Source: Clostridia bacterium (lineage in GTDB: Bacteria; Bacillota; Clostridia; Lachnospirales; CAG-274). From it: a DNA stretch of 64,000 bases. Below the pieces are notes generated by a model. That model had not been told where the DNA came from, made no database searches, and worked only from the letters and a program-made list of their open reading frames with translations. Positions 50,703 through 58,597 of the stretch are shown here, one piece after another. Position 1 is the stretch's first letter, and the number at the start of each line of letters is the position of its first letter. The stretch lies in assembly GCA_030524425.1 (NCBI GenBank), contig JAUNGN010000004.1:1-64000 (forward strand), in the 5' to 3' direction. A program made the position numbers and the translations under genes.

Positions 50703-52172
50703 ATGAATATTATGTTTAAAAGTACAAGAGGCGACAAAAACTCAGTAACGGCAAGTCAGGCAATTGTTAAGGGCATTGCAGATGACGGAGGTCTTTATGT
50801 TCCCGAAACAATGCCAAAGATAGACTTTCCCCTGGATGCTGTTACAGAATACAGCTATCAGGAGCTTGCTTATCAGGTATTAAAACTGGTTCTTACAGAC
50901 TATACGGAAGAAGAGTTAAGATACTGTATTAATTCAGCTTATGACGAAAAGTTTGACACAAAGCTTATTGCACCTGTAGTTAAAGCAGGTAATGACAATT
51001 TCCTTGAGCTTTTCCACGGCAGGACAATTGCTTTTAAGGACATGGCACTTTCCATTCTTCCTTATCTTTTAAAAACTGCAGCAAAGAAAAACGGAGTTAA
51101 TGAGGAAATCGTTATTTTAACAGCTACATCAGGAGATACGGGTAAGGCAGCATTGGAAGGCTTTGCTGATGTTGAAGGTACAAACATTATTGTATTCTTC
51201 CCTGAGGATGGTGTTTCTGCAGTTCAGAAAGCCCAGATGGTAACTCAGACAGGAGCAAATACTTGTGTCGTAGGCATTAAGGGTAACTTTGACGATGCTC
51301 AGACAGCAGTTAAAAAAATATTTACCGACAATGAGTTAAAGGCAGAATTAAAAAATAAGGGTTACGTATTCTCATCAGCCAACTCTATTAATATCGGCAG
51401 ACTTGCTCCACAGATTGTTTACTACTTCTATGCTTACGCACAGATGGTAAAGTCAGGTAATATTTCCATGGGCGATAAATTAAACTTTACAGTACCAACA
51501 GGTAACTTTGGTGATATTCTTGCAGGCTACTATGCAAAGTGCATGGGACTTCCCGTAAATAAGCTGATTTGTGCATCAAATGATAACAAAGTATTATATG
51601 ACTTCTTTAAAACCGGTGTATATACTATTAAGAACAGAGAATTTATGGTGACAGTATCTCCATCTATGGATATTCTTATTTCATCTAATCTTGAAAGATT
51701 GCTTTATCACTTAAGCAACTCAGCCGAAGCTACAAAGTCCATGATGACTGATCTTAATACTAAGGGAAGCTATGAATTCAAGATTGAGGATGAGTTTGCC
51801 GGCGAATATGCTACTGTTGATGAAACTTTTAAAGCTATTAAGGGCATATTTGATGAATACAATTATGTAATGGATACTCATACTGCAGTTGCAAAGGCAT
51901 CTTATGACAAATATGTTGCAGAAACAGGCGACAATACTCCTAATGTTATTGTTTCCACAGCAAGTCCTTATAAATTTGCCAAGGATGTTTTAAAGGCAAT
52001 TGACAATAAGTATGATAATGTCGAGCCTTTTGCTGCCCTTGATGAGCTTGAAAAAATCAGCGGTGCTGCAATTCCTGCTCCTATTAAGGGTATTAATAAA
52101 AGAGAAGTCTTACATAAGACAGTTATTGAAAGAAATGAACTTAAGAGCTTTGTGCAGAATAAGCTGAAATAA
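50703..52172 (+). CDS. thrC: threonine synthase
   Basis: This PLP enzyme turns O-phosphohomoserine into threonine. The 489-residue protein is of the long type, beginning FKSTRGDKNSVTASQAIVKGIADDGGLYVPETMP, with the PLP Lys in GRTIAFKDMALSILPYLL (about residue 112), the phosphate-binding TATSGDTGKAALEGF (about 139-153) and VPTGNFGDILAGYYAKCMGLP (about 263-283). The RGD start and the Asn-Phe-Gly-Asp block fit class I threonine synthases. It is monocistronic, with its own promoter and terminator; hom and thrB are not in the window. Confidence 0.95.
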   Translation: MNIMFKSTRGDKNSVTASQAIVKGIADDGGLYVPETMPKIDFPLDAVTEYSYQELAYQVLKLVLTDYTEEELRYCINSAYDEKFDTKLIAPVVKAGNDNFLELFHGRTIAFKDMALSILPYLLKTAAKKNGVNEEIVILTATSGDTGKAALEGFADVEGTNIIVFFPEDGVSAVQKAQMVTQTGANTCVVGIKGNFDDAQTAVKKIFTDNELKAELKNKGYVFSSANSINIGRLAPQIVYYFYAYAQMVKSGNISMGDKLNFTVPTGNFGDILAGYYAKCMGLPVNKLICASNDNKVLYDFFKTGVYTIKNREFMVTVSPSMDILISSNLERLLYHLSNSAEATKSMMTDLNTKGSYEFKIEDEFAGEYATVDETFKAIKGIFDEYNYVMDTHTAVAKASYDKYVAETGDNTPNVIVSTASPYKFAKDVLKAIDNKYDNVEPFAALDELEKISGAAIPAPIKGINKREVLHKTVIERNELKSFVQNKLK

Positions 52173-52189
52173 TAAAATTATAAACATTA

Positions 52190-52229
52190 AAAGGGAGATT
52201 ATATAACCTATGATTATAAGTCTCCCTTT
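52190..52229 (+). terminator. terminator of thrC
   Basis: AAAGGGAGA (52190-52198) pairs with TCTCCCTTT (52221-52229), with TTATA/TATAA pairing inside. A T-run follows. Confidence 0.85.
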
Positions 52230-52399
52230 AATTTTTTACAAAAATTCCCCGTTGCATTTCATTTTGTCATATAAATCTGCCCCTCCATTTTGCTCCTTAT
52301 AACCATCCCATCCATATTTTAAACAGAACAATTTCTCCACAAAAAATTTACTTTACAAATGTATTTATTTAATAATTTAAACAAATTTGTAAAAATCCC

Positions 52400-52441
52400 T
52401 TGACAAAGCACCGCCTTAACTGTATTATAAATTATAGACAG
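52400..52441 (+). promoter_or_regulatory. GntR/ABC operon promoter and dyad
   Basis: TTGACA (52400-52405), a 17-bp spacer and TATTAT (52423-52428) form the promoter. CTGT (52420-52423) and ACAG (52438-52441) are inverted around an AT-rich core that covers the -10 box: a candidate YtrA-type operator. The 52173-52464 gap otherwise holds the thrC terminator and an inverted TTTACAAAT/ATTTGTAAA pair (52352-52393) just before the -35 box. Confidence 0.6.
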
Positions 52442-52464
52442 ATAACACAGTGGGAGGTGAAAAC

Positions 52465-52836
52465 ATGGAACTTAATTATGGTGACCACAGACCAATATAT
52501 GAGCAAATTAAAGAAAAAACAAAGGAATATATTATCAGCGGTGCAATGGCCGAACATGAAAGGCTTCCCTCAGTAAGAGAAGTAGCCGCCCAGCTTGCTA
52601 TTAATCCAAATACCATTCAAAGAGCCTATAAGGAACTTGAAATGGAAGGCTATATTTATTCACAAAAGGCTAAGGGCTATTTTGTAGCACCCATGAAAAA
52701 AAGTGTACAGACTATTAAAAAGGAAGAAGCTTTTGAAAATCTTGAAACTATAGTTAAGGAGCTCAAATACCTGGGAACTGAAGAGACAGAAATTGAAAAA
52801 ATGATAAAAAAAATATATTGGGAGGGAAATAAATGA
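52465..52836 (+). CDS. GntR family regulator, YtrA type
   Basis: This 123-residue regulator has an N-terminal winged helix of the GntR family (about residues 10-70: YEQIKEKTKEYIISGAMAEHERLPSVREVAAQLAINPNTIQRAYKELEMEGYIYS) and only a short C-terminal part of about 50 residues, as in the YtrA subfamily, which usually represses an adjacent ABC transporter. ATG 52465 has GGAGGTGA at the right distance. The ABC ATPase gene overlaps its stop by 4 bp (ATGA), so the genes are translationally coupled and the operon is probably self-regulated. Confidence 0.92.
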   Translation: MELNYGDHRPIYEQIKEKTKEYIISGAMAEHERLPSVREVAAQLAINPNTIQRAYKELEMEGYIYSQKAKGYFVAPMKKSVQTIKKEEAFENLETIVKELKYLGTEETEIEKMIKKIYWEGNK

Positions 52837-53732
52837 TTAGAGTTGAAAACCTGAACAAAAGCTTTGACGGCTTTAAGGCTCTTGATAACCTTAATTTGAG
52901 TGTCAAAAAAGGCTCTGTATACGGTCTTATCGGACCTAACGGTGCAGGCAAAACAACACTTATTAAAAATTTAACGGGTATTTACAAGCCTGACAGCGGC
53001 AGTATTCTTGTTGAAAACGAGCCTGTTTATGAAAACACGTATTTAAAACAGAAAATAGTCTATATAAGCGATGAGTTATTCTTTTTTACAACATACTCCA
53101 TAATGGATATGGCAAAATATTATGCCGGAATATATAAAAACTGGGACTGGAATATGTTTGAAAAGCTTAGGGAAATATTTAAAATTGATGTCAAAAGAAG
53201 ATGCAGAAGACTTTCAAAGGGTATGCAAAAACAAGTGTCCTTCTGGCTTGGAATATGCTCAAGACCCGATTTAATGGTCCTTGATGAACCTGTTGACGGC
53301 CTTGACCCTGTAATGAGGAGAAATACATGGGCAGTAATATTACAGGAAGTGGCAGAGAGAAATATGACTGTATTGGTTTCAAGCCACAACCTGAGAGAAC
53401 TGGAAGACGTGTGTGACCATGTAGGAATAATGTTTAACGGCAAGATTGTACTTGAAAAGGCCCTTGATGATGTAAAAGGAGAAATACATAAGCTTCAGAT
53501 TGCTTTTAACGGTGAAACACCGCATATTTTTAAGGAGAGTTTAAATATATTGCACAGCAGTAAGTTCGGCAGTGTTGAAACATATATTGTAAGAGGTAAA
53601 ACAGATATAATCAAAGCAGTTTGCAAAGACTGTTCACCGTTGCTTTATGACATTCTTCCTCTTACTTTGGAGGAAATTTTTATATATGAATTAGGGGGTA
53701 TGGGTTATGAATTTGAAAATATACTTATTTGA
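52833..53732 (+). CDS. ABC transporter ATP-binding protein (YtrB type)
   Basis: This 299-residue ABC ATPase has Walker A IGPNGAGKTTLIKNL (about residues 30-44), signature RLSKGMQKQVSFWLGI (about 128-143), Walker B LMVLDEPVDGLDPV (about 148-161) and the H-loop His in VLVSSHNLRELEDVCDH. The signature LSKGM in place of LSGGQ is usual for this exporter group. The C-terminal 80 residues are an accessory domain. The gene overlaps both neighbours: 4 bp with the GntR gene and 26 bp with the permease, so all three are made together. In Bacillus the related ytr genes respond to cell-wall antibiotics. Confidence 0.92.
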   Translation: MIRVENLNKSFDGFKALDNLNLSVKKGSVYGLIGPNGAGKTTLIKNLTGIYKPDSGSILVENEPVYENTYLKQKIVYISDELFFFTTYSIMDMAKYYAGIYKNWDWNMFEKLREIFKIDVKRRCRRLSKGMQKQVSFWLGICSRPDLMVLDEPVDGLDPVMRRNTWAVILQEVAERNMTVLVSSHNLRELEDVCDHVGIMFNGKIVLEKALDDVKGEIHKLQIAFNGETPHIFKESLNILHSSKFGSVETYIVRGKTDIIKAVCKDCSPLLYDILPLTLEEIFIYELGGMGYEFENILI

Positions 53733-55731
53733 CAAAAGTACAGTAAAATCTGATTTTAAAAGATTTTGGTGGGTTCCTGTAATATATATGCTTATTCTTG
53801 CAATGATAGTACTTCCAAAAGCCGTTGTTATTGACAGTGTAAACATGAAAAATATCGGTGTGTACTGTAATTCGGATGAGGGTGTTTTTGCTTTTATATT
53901 TTCATTTTTTATGGCAGGTATGGTTTTTTCATATATTCATAAGGGCAGTGCAGTATCTATGATACACGGATTGCCTATATCAAGAAGGACACAGTATTTA
54001 TCTCATATTTTATCAAGTGTTGTACTTTTGATTATTCCTGTTATTATAGCAAGTGCAGTTATAGGTATTGAAGGTATAAGCCAGAGAGCCGTTTACAGTG
54101 ATGCGGCAGCTACAGCTTTGAAATATGCTTTAAAATATTTTTATACCTGCTGTATTTATATATTACTTGGATTTTTTATAACTGCATTTACGGTTATGAT
54201 TTCCGGTAATACAATTGCAGCCTACCTTTTTAGTATAGCGGCTGTAATTTTTCCTTCTTTCGTATATTATATAACAAATTACATTTTAACAAATAATCTC
54301 TATGGATTTCCGGGCATTGATCCTAAAATTATGGATTATATTTATATTTCATCTGCAGAGTCCATGTGGAGCTATAATTCTCTTTGGTATGTTATTCTTA
54401 TAGTAATTCTTTTCTTTGGCTGTATGAAGCTTTATGAAATAAGAAGGCTTGAAAACTATGATGAAATTGTAGCATTTAACATCCTTAAGCCTGTATTTAT
54501 GTTCGGAGCATCACTTTGCTTTGGCTTATTCGGCGGATATATTATATATCAGGCTTCAAATATAAACAGTATATTTTTAGGCAGTATTCCTTTAGGTATA
54601 ACAGCACTTATTGCAGCTAATATGATTAATAAAAAGAGCTTTACCGCTAAGGGAATATTAAAGCCTGCCATGCTGTATATAGCAGTAATAGCCGCTTTTA
54701 AGCTTACATTGGCATATGACCTGACAGGATATGAAAGGCGGGTTCCCCATATTGAAAATATTGAAAGCATAGAACCTTATGAAAATATAATAGACAGAAC
54801 TTACTTCCAGTATTACTGCAGTAATGTTAAGGCTCCCGATTATGGTACTGCAAAGGGAATTGCAATAAAAGTAACAGATGAAAATGAAATAAAAAATATA
54901 TCAGATTTTCACAGATTTATAAGTGATAACAAATCAGAAATGGAAAATAATATGAAAGTCATTGGTATGAAAAATCCTGTTTGGATTAATTTAAAATATA
55001 ATCTGAAAAACGGCAAGACCCTGAAGAGAAGCTATACCCTTGACGGAGATTTATGCGGTACATATTTAAAGGCTTATTATGAAACTCCTGAGTATAAGCT
55101 TGCAAAATATCCTATAATAAGTGACAGCAGTAAAACAATAAGAAGTGTAACTTATCGCGGGGATACAAAAACAGAAGGGGATATACAGCTAAGGTACATA
55201 GACTATGACAAACTTGCAGACGCTCTTAAAAAGGATATTGACGGACTGGATTATGAAATAATTTACAATATGAACAAGGGGCTTGAATGCGGTGAATATA
55301 TAAGTATAAATTATACTGAAACCCTTAATTATGAGGGAAAAGATTTTACTTATTCATATGAAGATACAATTGAACTTAACAGGTATTTTAAAAATACCCT
55401 TGCACTTATTAATGATGAGCTTTCAAAATATACGGACAAGTTAATTAAAGAAGAAAATATTAAAGGTGTCTATATGGTATTTGACTCATATTATGATTAT
55501 GATAAACAGGAAGATACGGGGCACACTGTAAATATAACAAATACAGACGAAGCAATAAATATATTCAATGCATTAAAAAATAATATATATTATTTAAATG
55601 AGTCTGATAAAAACTCAGAATACCATACTGCTGATATTACATTTACCACAGACGGATATACTGAATACAATGCCTGTATCAATAAGCCTTATAATGAAAT
55701 ACCTCATGAAATAAGCAGGTATATTGAATAA
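53707..55731 (+). CDS. ABC transporter permease with large C-terminal domain
   Basis: This 674-residue protein has an N-terminal membrane half with about eight helices (residues about 18-335) and a C-terminal half (about 340-674) that is hydrophilic, rich in Tyr, Asp and Lys, with regularly spaced beta-like strands and no further helices except a short one. The layout fits the large permeases paired with YtrA/YtrB-like ABC systems, where the soluble domain lies outside the cell. I do not recognise the domain with certainty. It is the last gene of the operon and ends 43 bp before the hairpin-rich region. Confidence 0.75.
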   Translation: MNLKIYLFDKSTVKSDFKRFWWVPVIYMLILAMIVLPKAVVIDSVNMKNIGVYCNSDEGVFAFIFSFFMAGMVFSYIHKGSAVSMIHGLPISRRTQYLSHILSSVVLLIIPVIIASAVIGIEGISQRAVYSDAAATALKYALKYFYTCCIYILLGFFITAFTVMISGNTIAAYLFSIAAVIFPSFVYYITNYILTNNLYGFPGIDPKIMDYIYISSAESMWSYNSLWYVILIVILFFGCMKLYEIRRLENYDEIVAFNILKPVFMFGASLCFGLFGGYIIYQASNINSIFLGSIPLGITALIAANMINKKSFTAKGILKPAMLYIAVIAAFKLTLAYDLTGYERRVPHIENIESIEPYENIIDRTYFQYYCSNVKAPDYGTAKGIAIKVTDENEIKNISDFHRFISDNKSEMENNMKVIGMKNPVWINLKYNLKNGKTLKRSYTLDGDLCGTYLKAYYETPEYKLAKYPIISDSSKTIRSVTYRGDTKTEGDIQLRYIDYDKLADALKKDIDGLDYEIIYNMNKGLECGEYISINYTETLNYEGKDFTYSYEDTIELNRYFKNTLALINDELSKYTDKLIKEENIKGVYMVFDSYYDYDKQEDTGHTVNITNTDEAINIFNALKNNIYYLNESDKNSEYHTADITFTTDGYTEYNACINKPYNEIPHEISRYIE

Positions 55732-55773
55732 AGAGTTAACAAATTAAAGCATTTAAATTACTTTATGATTTCT

Positions 55774-56078
55774 GACAACCAAATGGGTGCTGCAGTCTGC
55801 AGCACCCATTCCGGATTGTCCAAAAATTATATATTTATGAAAAAAGTGAATCATTTACGATACCGTAAGTTCAAAAAGCGTCGCAGACTTTAATCCGCAG
55901 GTCGAGCTTTGCCCGACCGAGGACAGGAACTTTTCTGTGATTTTGATGTTTTAAACATCAAAATTGCGGAAAACTTGGTAGTTCCTGCATTAGCATTCTG
56001 AAAGAAATGTAAGCATTTCTTTCAAGGCTGTCGACTTTTTCGACAGCCTGAAATGGGTGCTGCAGTCTGCAGCACCCT
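55774..56078. repeat. hairpin-rich non-coding element bounded by 27-bp repeats
   Basis: The gap after the permease (55732-56099) contains seven hairpins in 305 bp. In order they are: 55774-55820 (14-bp perfect core plus an outer GACAACC/GG-a-TTGTC pairing), 55855-55868, 55900-55918, 55924-55987 (12-bp perfect inner stem, 7-bp outer stem), 55999-56024 (11 bp), 56025-56049 (10 bp, loop CTTTT) and 56055-56077 (11 bp). The first and last share an identical 27-bp palindromic core, at 55781-55807 and 56051-56077, exactly 270 bp apart. No protein gene fits. It could be a miniature mobile element, a structured RNA or stacked terminators. Confidence 0.75.
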
Positions 56079-56099
56079 CTTGTTTTAACTGACGCAGTT

Positions 56100-56243
56100 T
56101 TATGTTACTCTCCATATTCCGACTCCGACAAACACAATCGTAAAAAAATATCCCCAGCCAAAGCATCTGCATAAGCCAATACCAATGCCAATGCCAATAA
56201 GCAAAGCTCCTAAAATATATTTTCTTATATTGCAAAATTTCAA
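56100..56243 (-). CDS. 47-residue Gly/Ile-rich membrane peptide
   Basis: This small gene lies downstream of thiN on the same strand. From TTG 56243, with AGGGTG 6-7 nt upstream, the frame encodes a basic start (MKFCNIRKY), a Gly-Ile-rich segment (LGALLIGIGIGIG), LCRCFGWG and a second hydrophobic run ending GVGIWRVT. One or two membrane helices are predicted. Similar tiny Gly/Ile-rich peptides are common in clostridia and unstudied. The gap to thiN is 45 bp, so it may be the last gene of that operon. The evidence is reading-frame composition and start signal only. Confidence 0.5.
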   Translation of the reverse strand: MKFCNIRKYILGALLIGIGIGIGLCRCFGWGYFFTIVFVGVGIWRVT

Positions 56244-56288
56244 TTAAAACACCCTATAAATATATTTAATAAAATATATGCAGAAATA

Positions 56289-56921
56289 TTAATCCCTTGA
56301 CATAATTAAAATAAGAATACCTTCACTTACGGAAACAGTTGCTATATCCTCAGTCATTATATTACTGACACCCAGTGAATGACCTATTTCCATAGTGGCA
56401 TTATTAAGTTCATATTCCATATGCTCAGTAGTAATACCCTTAACCTGAGTAGTAAGAGGAATAAGTGAAACAGTCTGTCCCTTTTCTCCTACAATATCAA
56501 TACTGTCTTCAACAAGAGTAATTATATTATGTTCATCCAGCAGACAGGCTCTTATGCCCATACGCATAGGCCTCAAAAGAATATGTACATTAGCCAGGCT
56601 GTGGTCAAATCTGCTTCCTAAACCGCCTACAATGTAAATTTCATCAGACTCTTTTTCAATGGCAAGGTCAAGAGCAATTTCCATATCCGTCTTATCCTTT
56701 TTTGAGGGATATTCTATTTTAAGAACACCCAAATTATCAAAAAATTCAGCATCTGACTGATTTGCTGAGTCAAAATCTCCTATCATAACATTTGGCATAA
56801 TCATCATTGCCCTGCAATGTCTTGTTCCGCCGTCACAGGCAATAATATATGCCTCCTCAAAATATTCCCTTATTATATCGTAATCATTGATTTCGCCGTT
56901 ACCGATTATTATAGTTTTCAT
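56289..56921 (-). CDS. thiN: thiamine diphosphokinase
   Basis: This enzyme transfers pyrophosphate from ATP to thiamine, giving thiamine diphosphate. The 210-residue protein has an N-terminal domain with IIACDGGTRHC (about residues 31-41), the Asp-rich GDFDSAN (about 53-59) and EYPSKKDKTDMEIALDLAIEK (about 79-99), then GGLGSRFDHSLANVHIL (about 106-122), matching ThiN/TPK. The C-terminal third is the beta-sandwich thiamine-binding domain. It is the last housekeeping gene of the rsmB-to-thiN block. GAGGT precedes the ATG. Confidence 0.93.
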   Translation of the reverse strand: MKTIIIGNGEINDYDIIREYFEEAYIIACDGGTRHCRAMMIMPNVMIGDFDSANQSDAEFFDNLGVLKIEYPSKKDKTDMEIALDLAIEKESDEIYIVGGLGSRFDHSLANVHILLRPMRMGIRACLLDEHNIITLVEDSIDIVGEKGQTVSLIPLTTQVKGITTEHMEYELNNATMEIGHSLGVSNIMTEDIATVSVSEGILILIMSRD

Positions 56922-56941
56922 ATTGCTACCTCGTTCCGGTA

Positions 56942-57604
56942 TTAATACCTGCTCATTATTTCATTAAACTTCTGTATTCTATTGACTATATCCTCTTTAC
57001 CAAAAATAGCAGAGCCTGCCACAATAACATTAGCACCTGCATCAAGAGGACGTGTAAGGTTGTCCGTATTTATACCGCCATCTATTTCAATATCATAATT
57101 CAGTCTGTTTTTAGCCTTATATTCAGCAAGACCTTCAACATTTTTCAGCGTAGAATCAATAAAGCTTTGTCCTCCGAAACCCGGCTCAACACTCATAACA
57201 AGAAACATATCTGTATATTCCGCAAAGGGCAAAACATCCTCATAGCTTGTCTTAGGTTTAATAGTTAAAGCAGCTTTTTTGCCGAGTTCTCTTATTCTCT
57301 TAAGTACAGGTATACAATTATCCGTTGCCTCGTAATGAATATTAATAATATCTGAGCCTGCCTCGGCAAAAGCATCTATATATCTTTCAGGCTTAACAAT
57401 CATTAAATGTACATCAAGAACAAGGTCTGTTATCTTTCTTATACTTTTAACAACAGGTATGCCTATTGAAATATTTGGCACAAACATACCATCCATTACA
57501 TCAATATGAAGGTAAGGAACATTATTTTCCTCACAAATTTTAATTTCCTTACCAAGCTTAGTAAAATCAGCAGAAAGTAATGAGGGGGACAATATACAAT
57601 TCAT
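56942..57604 (-). CDS. rpe: ribulose-phosphate 3-epimerase
   Basis: Rpe interconverts ribulose-5-phosphate and xylulose-5-phosphate in the pentose phosphate pathway. The 220-residue TIM barrel has SPSLLSADFTKLG (residues 6-18), the metal and catalytic residues in LHIDVMDGMFVPNIS (about 32-46), DVHLMIVKPERYI (about 68-80), VEPGFGGQSFI (about 141-151) and DGGINTDN (about 176-183). It lies between rsgA and thiN, as in most Firmicutes. The ribosome binding site (TGGTAGC) is weak and a strong hairpin lies just before it. Confidence 0.96.
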   Translation of the reverse strand: MNCILSPSLLSADFTKLGKEIKICEENNVPYLHIDVMDGMFVPNISIGIPVVKSIRKITDLVLDVHLMIVKPERYIDAFAEAGSDIINIHYEATDNCIPVLKRIRELGKKAALTIKPKTSYEDVLPFAEYTDMFLVMSVEPGFGGQSFIDSTLKNVEGLAEYKAKNRLNYDIEIDGGINTDNLTRPLDAGANVIVAGSAIFGKEDIVNRIQKFNEIMSRY

Positions 57605-57619
57605 AATTTGCTACCAAGC

Positions 57620-57651
57620 TTCAAATGAATATACCCTAATATTCATTTGAA
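57620..57651 (-). other. perfect hairpin in the rsgA-rpe gap
   Basis: TTCAAATGAATAT (57620-57632) pairs over 13 bp with ATATTCATTTGAA (57639-57651) around ACCCTA. It ends 16 bp upstream of the rpe start and has no T-run, so it is more likely a processing or translation-control site than a terminator. Confidence 0.55.
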
Positions 57652-57718
57652 ATACAAACACAAATGGTGAAAGATGTGTGTCTGTATTTATCCTTTCTTC
57701 TTTTTTTCTTCCACCTTT

Positions 57719-58597
57719 TTATCTTCTTTGTTTTAACTCATTATATAAACTTACAAATCTGTCATATCTTTCCTGTGAAATACCTTCACCTATATGAGCC
57801 TTTACGGCACAATCAGGTTCTGCAATGTGAGCACAGTCCACAAAACGACACTGACCCAAATAAGGAACAAATTCCCTGAAATAATTCTGAATATCAGAAT
57901 GCTGTAAAAAATCAAGACTTAATGAAGTAAAGCCGGGTGAATCCACTATATAAGTATCCTTATCCATACTTAGAAGCTCAACCTGCCTTGTGGTATGCTT
58001 TCCTCTTTCAATTTTACGGCTTATTTCTCCTGTTTGTCTGTTGCTTTCAGGTATAAGAGCATTAATAAGGCTTGACTTTCCTACACCCGAAGGACCTGCA
58101 AAAACCGTAACTCCCTTAATAAGTCCCTTAAGTATATCAATGCCCATACCCTTTTCAGCCGAAACATAGGCTATGGGATAAATATTGCCGTAAATACGGC
58201 TGAAGTCCCGCCTAGCCTCATCACCGGCAAGGTCTGACTTATTGATACAAATAATAATATTAGGTATTTTCTGGGTTTCTGCCAAAAGCAAAAAGCGGTC
58301 AAGCAAATCCATATTAATATTCGGACTTGCAGCAGCAAATGTAATAATTGCCGTATCAATATTTGCTGCTCTCGGTCTTATAAGAAGATTTTTCCTCTCC
58401 TCAATTGTATCCAGTGCTCCCTTTTTATTTTGCTCATCAATAACAGTAAATTTAACAAAATCACCAACTGTAGGAGTAATTTTAGCCTTTCTGAATCTGC
58501 CTCTGGCACTGCATTCATATGTTGAACCGCCGGCGGCAACATAATAAATACCGCCGACTCCTCTTATTATTCTTCCTGTCATATTACTTTGTTTCAC
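57719..58597 (-). CDS. rsgA: ribosome small-subunit GTPase RsgA
   Basis: RsgA is a circularly permuted GTPase that releases RbfA and checks the 30S subunit late in assembly. The 292-residue protein has an N-terminal OB fold, then G4 INKSDLAG (about residues 119-126), G1 VFAGPSGVGKSSLINAL (about 171-187), switch region GKHTTRQVELL (about 203-213) and G3 VDSPGF (about 222-227). A C-terminal zinc site CRFVDCAHIAEPDC follows (about 254-267). The GTG start at 58597 overlaps the end of prkC by 14 bp; ATG 58582 is the other choice but has no ribosome binding site. Confidence 0.95.
   Translation of the reverse strand: MKQSNMTGRIIRGVGGIYYVAAGGSTYECSARGRFRKAKITPTVGDFVKFTVIDEQNKKGALDTIEERKNLLIRPRAANIDTAIITFAAASPNINMDLLDRFLLLAETQKIPNIIICINKSDLAGDEARRDFSRIYGNIYPIAYVSAEKGMGIDILKGLIKGVTVFAGPSGVGKSSLINALIPESNRQTGEISRKIERGKHTTRQVELLSMDKDTYIVDSPGFTSLSLDFLQHSDIQNYFREFVPYLGQCRFVDCAHIAEPDCAVKAHIGEGISQERYDRFVSLYNELKQRR

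Noticed and set aside
55774..56078. Insertion sequence
   Set aside because: There is no transposase frame of useful size and the bordering repeats are direct copies of a palindrome rather than terminal inverted repeats with a target duplication.
55990..56235. Minus-strand open frame of 81 codons containing WHWHWYW
   Set aside because: It is a shadow: it runs through two perfect hairpins and a 27-bp repeat. The shifted frame gives a sensible Gly/Ile membrane peptide with its own ribosome binding site.
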